DNA of 6,233 nt from Pseudomonadota bacterium (GTDB lineage: Bacteria > Pseudomonadota > Alphaproteobacteria > Acetobacterales > Acetobacteraceae). The position numbers and the translations under genes were made by a program. Below, in pieces: positions 6,104-6,233 of the stretch. The DNA lies in contig JAKAQU010000184.1 in assembly GCA_021819535.1 (NCBI GenBank), positions 1-6,233 of the forward strand. The letters run 5' to 3'. The notes below the pieces were generated by a model. It ran no database searches. It was given only the letters and a program-made list of their open reading frames with translations, and was not told where the DNA came from. How positions within the stretch are numbered: position 1 is the first letter of the stretch; each line of letters begins with the position of its first letter.

Positions 6104-6110
6104 CCGGATC

Positions 6111-6233
6111 TTGAATATCGCGCGTGCCGCACGTTTCGCGAGCGCTTGTCTGCTGGCTGCCTTATTGGCTGGCCCGACTTGGCTTGCCGCCCCGGCCGCG
6201 GCACAGGAGCCATCGGGCGCGGGACCGGCGAGC
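6111..6233 (+). CDS. bamA: Probable BamA outer-membrane assembly factor, N-terminal signal peptide (3' end outside window)
   Basis: Only the first 41 codons are present. They encode a textbook Sec signal peptide: a basic start (M)NIARAARFAS with Arg5 and Arg8, a hydrophobic core CLLAALLAGPTWLAA (residues 13-27), and an APAAAQ end with probable cleavage between Ala31 and Gln32. The mature part begins QEPSGAGPAS, a flexible-looking stretch. Nothing seen in the sequence itself proves BamA. The name rests on position: bamA normally follows rseP in proteobacteria, and an exported protein is expected there. BamA is the outer-membrane beta-barrel with five POTRA domains that folds and inserts other outer-membrane proteins. 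The start is the TTG at 6111. An ATG at 6095 opens a different frame (MGRPDLEYRAC) that lacks a signal peptide. Another exported protein remains possible. Confidence 0.75.
   Translation, partial: MNIARAARFASACLLAALLAGPTWLAAPAAAQEPSGAGPAS

Larger units (their letters stand above)
5921..6110 (+). promoter_or_regulatory. Structured intergenic region upstream of bamA
   Basis: This 190-base region is the longest non-coding stretch in the window. Its middle (about 5948-6035) is clearly richer in A and T than anything around it, as expected of a promoter region. It holds the T-run, the imperfect dyad TTGCAAGATATTTCAA (5961-5976), a strong stem-loop (6032-6064) and a 14-base palindrome (6070-6083). 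No pair of boxes matches a sigma-70 promoter well; the best loose option is TTGCTG (5949-5954) and TTCAAT (5972-5977), 17 bases apart. That it carries a separate bamA promoter is inferred from composition and from its contrast with the overlapping genes upstream. Confidence 0.4.

Noticed and set aside
6095..6233. ATG-initiated frame (MGRPDLEYRAC) open to the window end
   Set aside because: It has no signal peptide or recognisable motif, and it overlaps out of frame the TTG-started signal peptide expected for bamA.
1..6233. Search for a novel system, mobile element, CRISPR array or RNA gene
   Set aside because: The window is a conserved core gene cluster with almost no unexplained space. No repeats, transposase remnants, tRNA folds or foreign-looking genes were seen.

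Overview
This window holds one continuous plus-strand run of bacterial housekeeping genes in the order tsf (3' part), pyrH, frr, uppS, cdsA, dxr, rseP, then the first 41 codons of what is almost certainly bamA. The G+C content is high (roughly two thirds or more by eye, with strong G/C bias at third codon positions). Together with this gene order, a single-PDZ RseP and protein sequences of alphaproteobacterial type, this points to an alphaproteobacterium. A Rhodospirillales/Acetobacteraceae-like lineage is a guess only. No mobile elements, tRNA or rRNA genes, CRISPR arrays or foreign-looking genes are visible.

Layout. Bases 1-548 encode the C-terminal part of elongation factor Ts. A 106-base spacer (549-654) with a small hairpin precedes pyrH (UMP kinase, 655-1380). 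A 51-base spacer carrying a good ribosome binding site leads into frr (ribosome recycling factor, 1432-1998). From there four genes overlap one another. uppS (1998-2744) starts inside the frr stop codon (TGATG). cdsA (2704 or 2728 to 3582) starts inside the uppS 3' end. dxr (3573-4796) most likely starts at a TTG inside the end of cdsA. rseP (4796-5920) starts inside the dxr stop codon (again TGATG). A 190-base intergenic region (5921-6110) is the only substantial non-coding stretch. It contains an AT-rich island, a T-run, a strong stem-loop and a 14-base perfect palindrome, and leads to a TTG-initiated gene with a clear signal peptide (6111 to the window end).

How the genes work together. 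tsf and frr serve translation (EF-Tu recharging and post-termination ribosome recycling), and pyrH feeds UDP/UTP and CTP pools. The remainder builds the cell envelope. Dxr commits carbon to the MEP isoprenoid pathway, UppS makes the C55 lipid carrier from those isoprenoids, CdsA makes CDP-diacylglycerol for phospholipids, RseP is an intramembrane protease of envelope stress and regulated proteolysis, and BamA inserts outer-membrane proteins. The overlapping starts imply translational coupling from frr through rseP. The structured 190-base leader suggests that bamA has its own regulatory input.

No previously undescribed system is evident. The points worth a second look are small: two TTG starts set by good Shine-Dalgarno sequences, the structured leader upstream of bamA, and two sequences resembling extracytoplasmic-function sigma factor promoters inside rseP.
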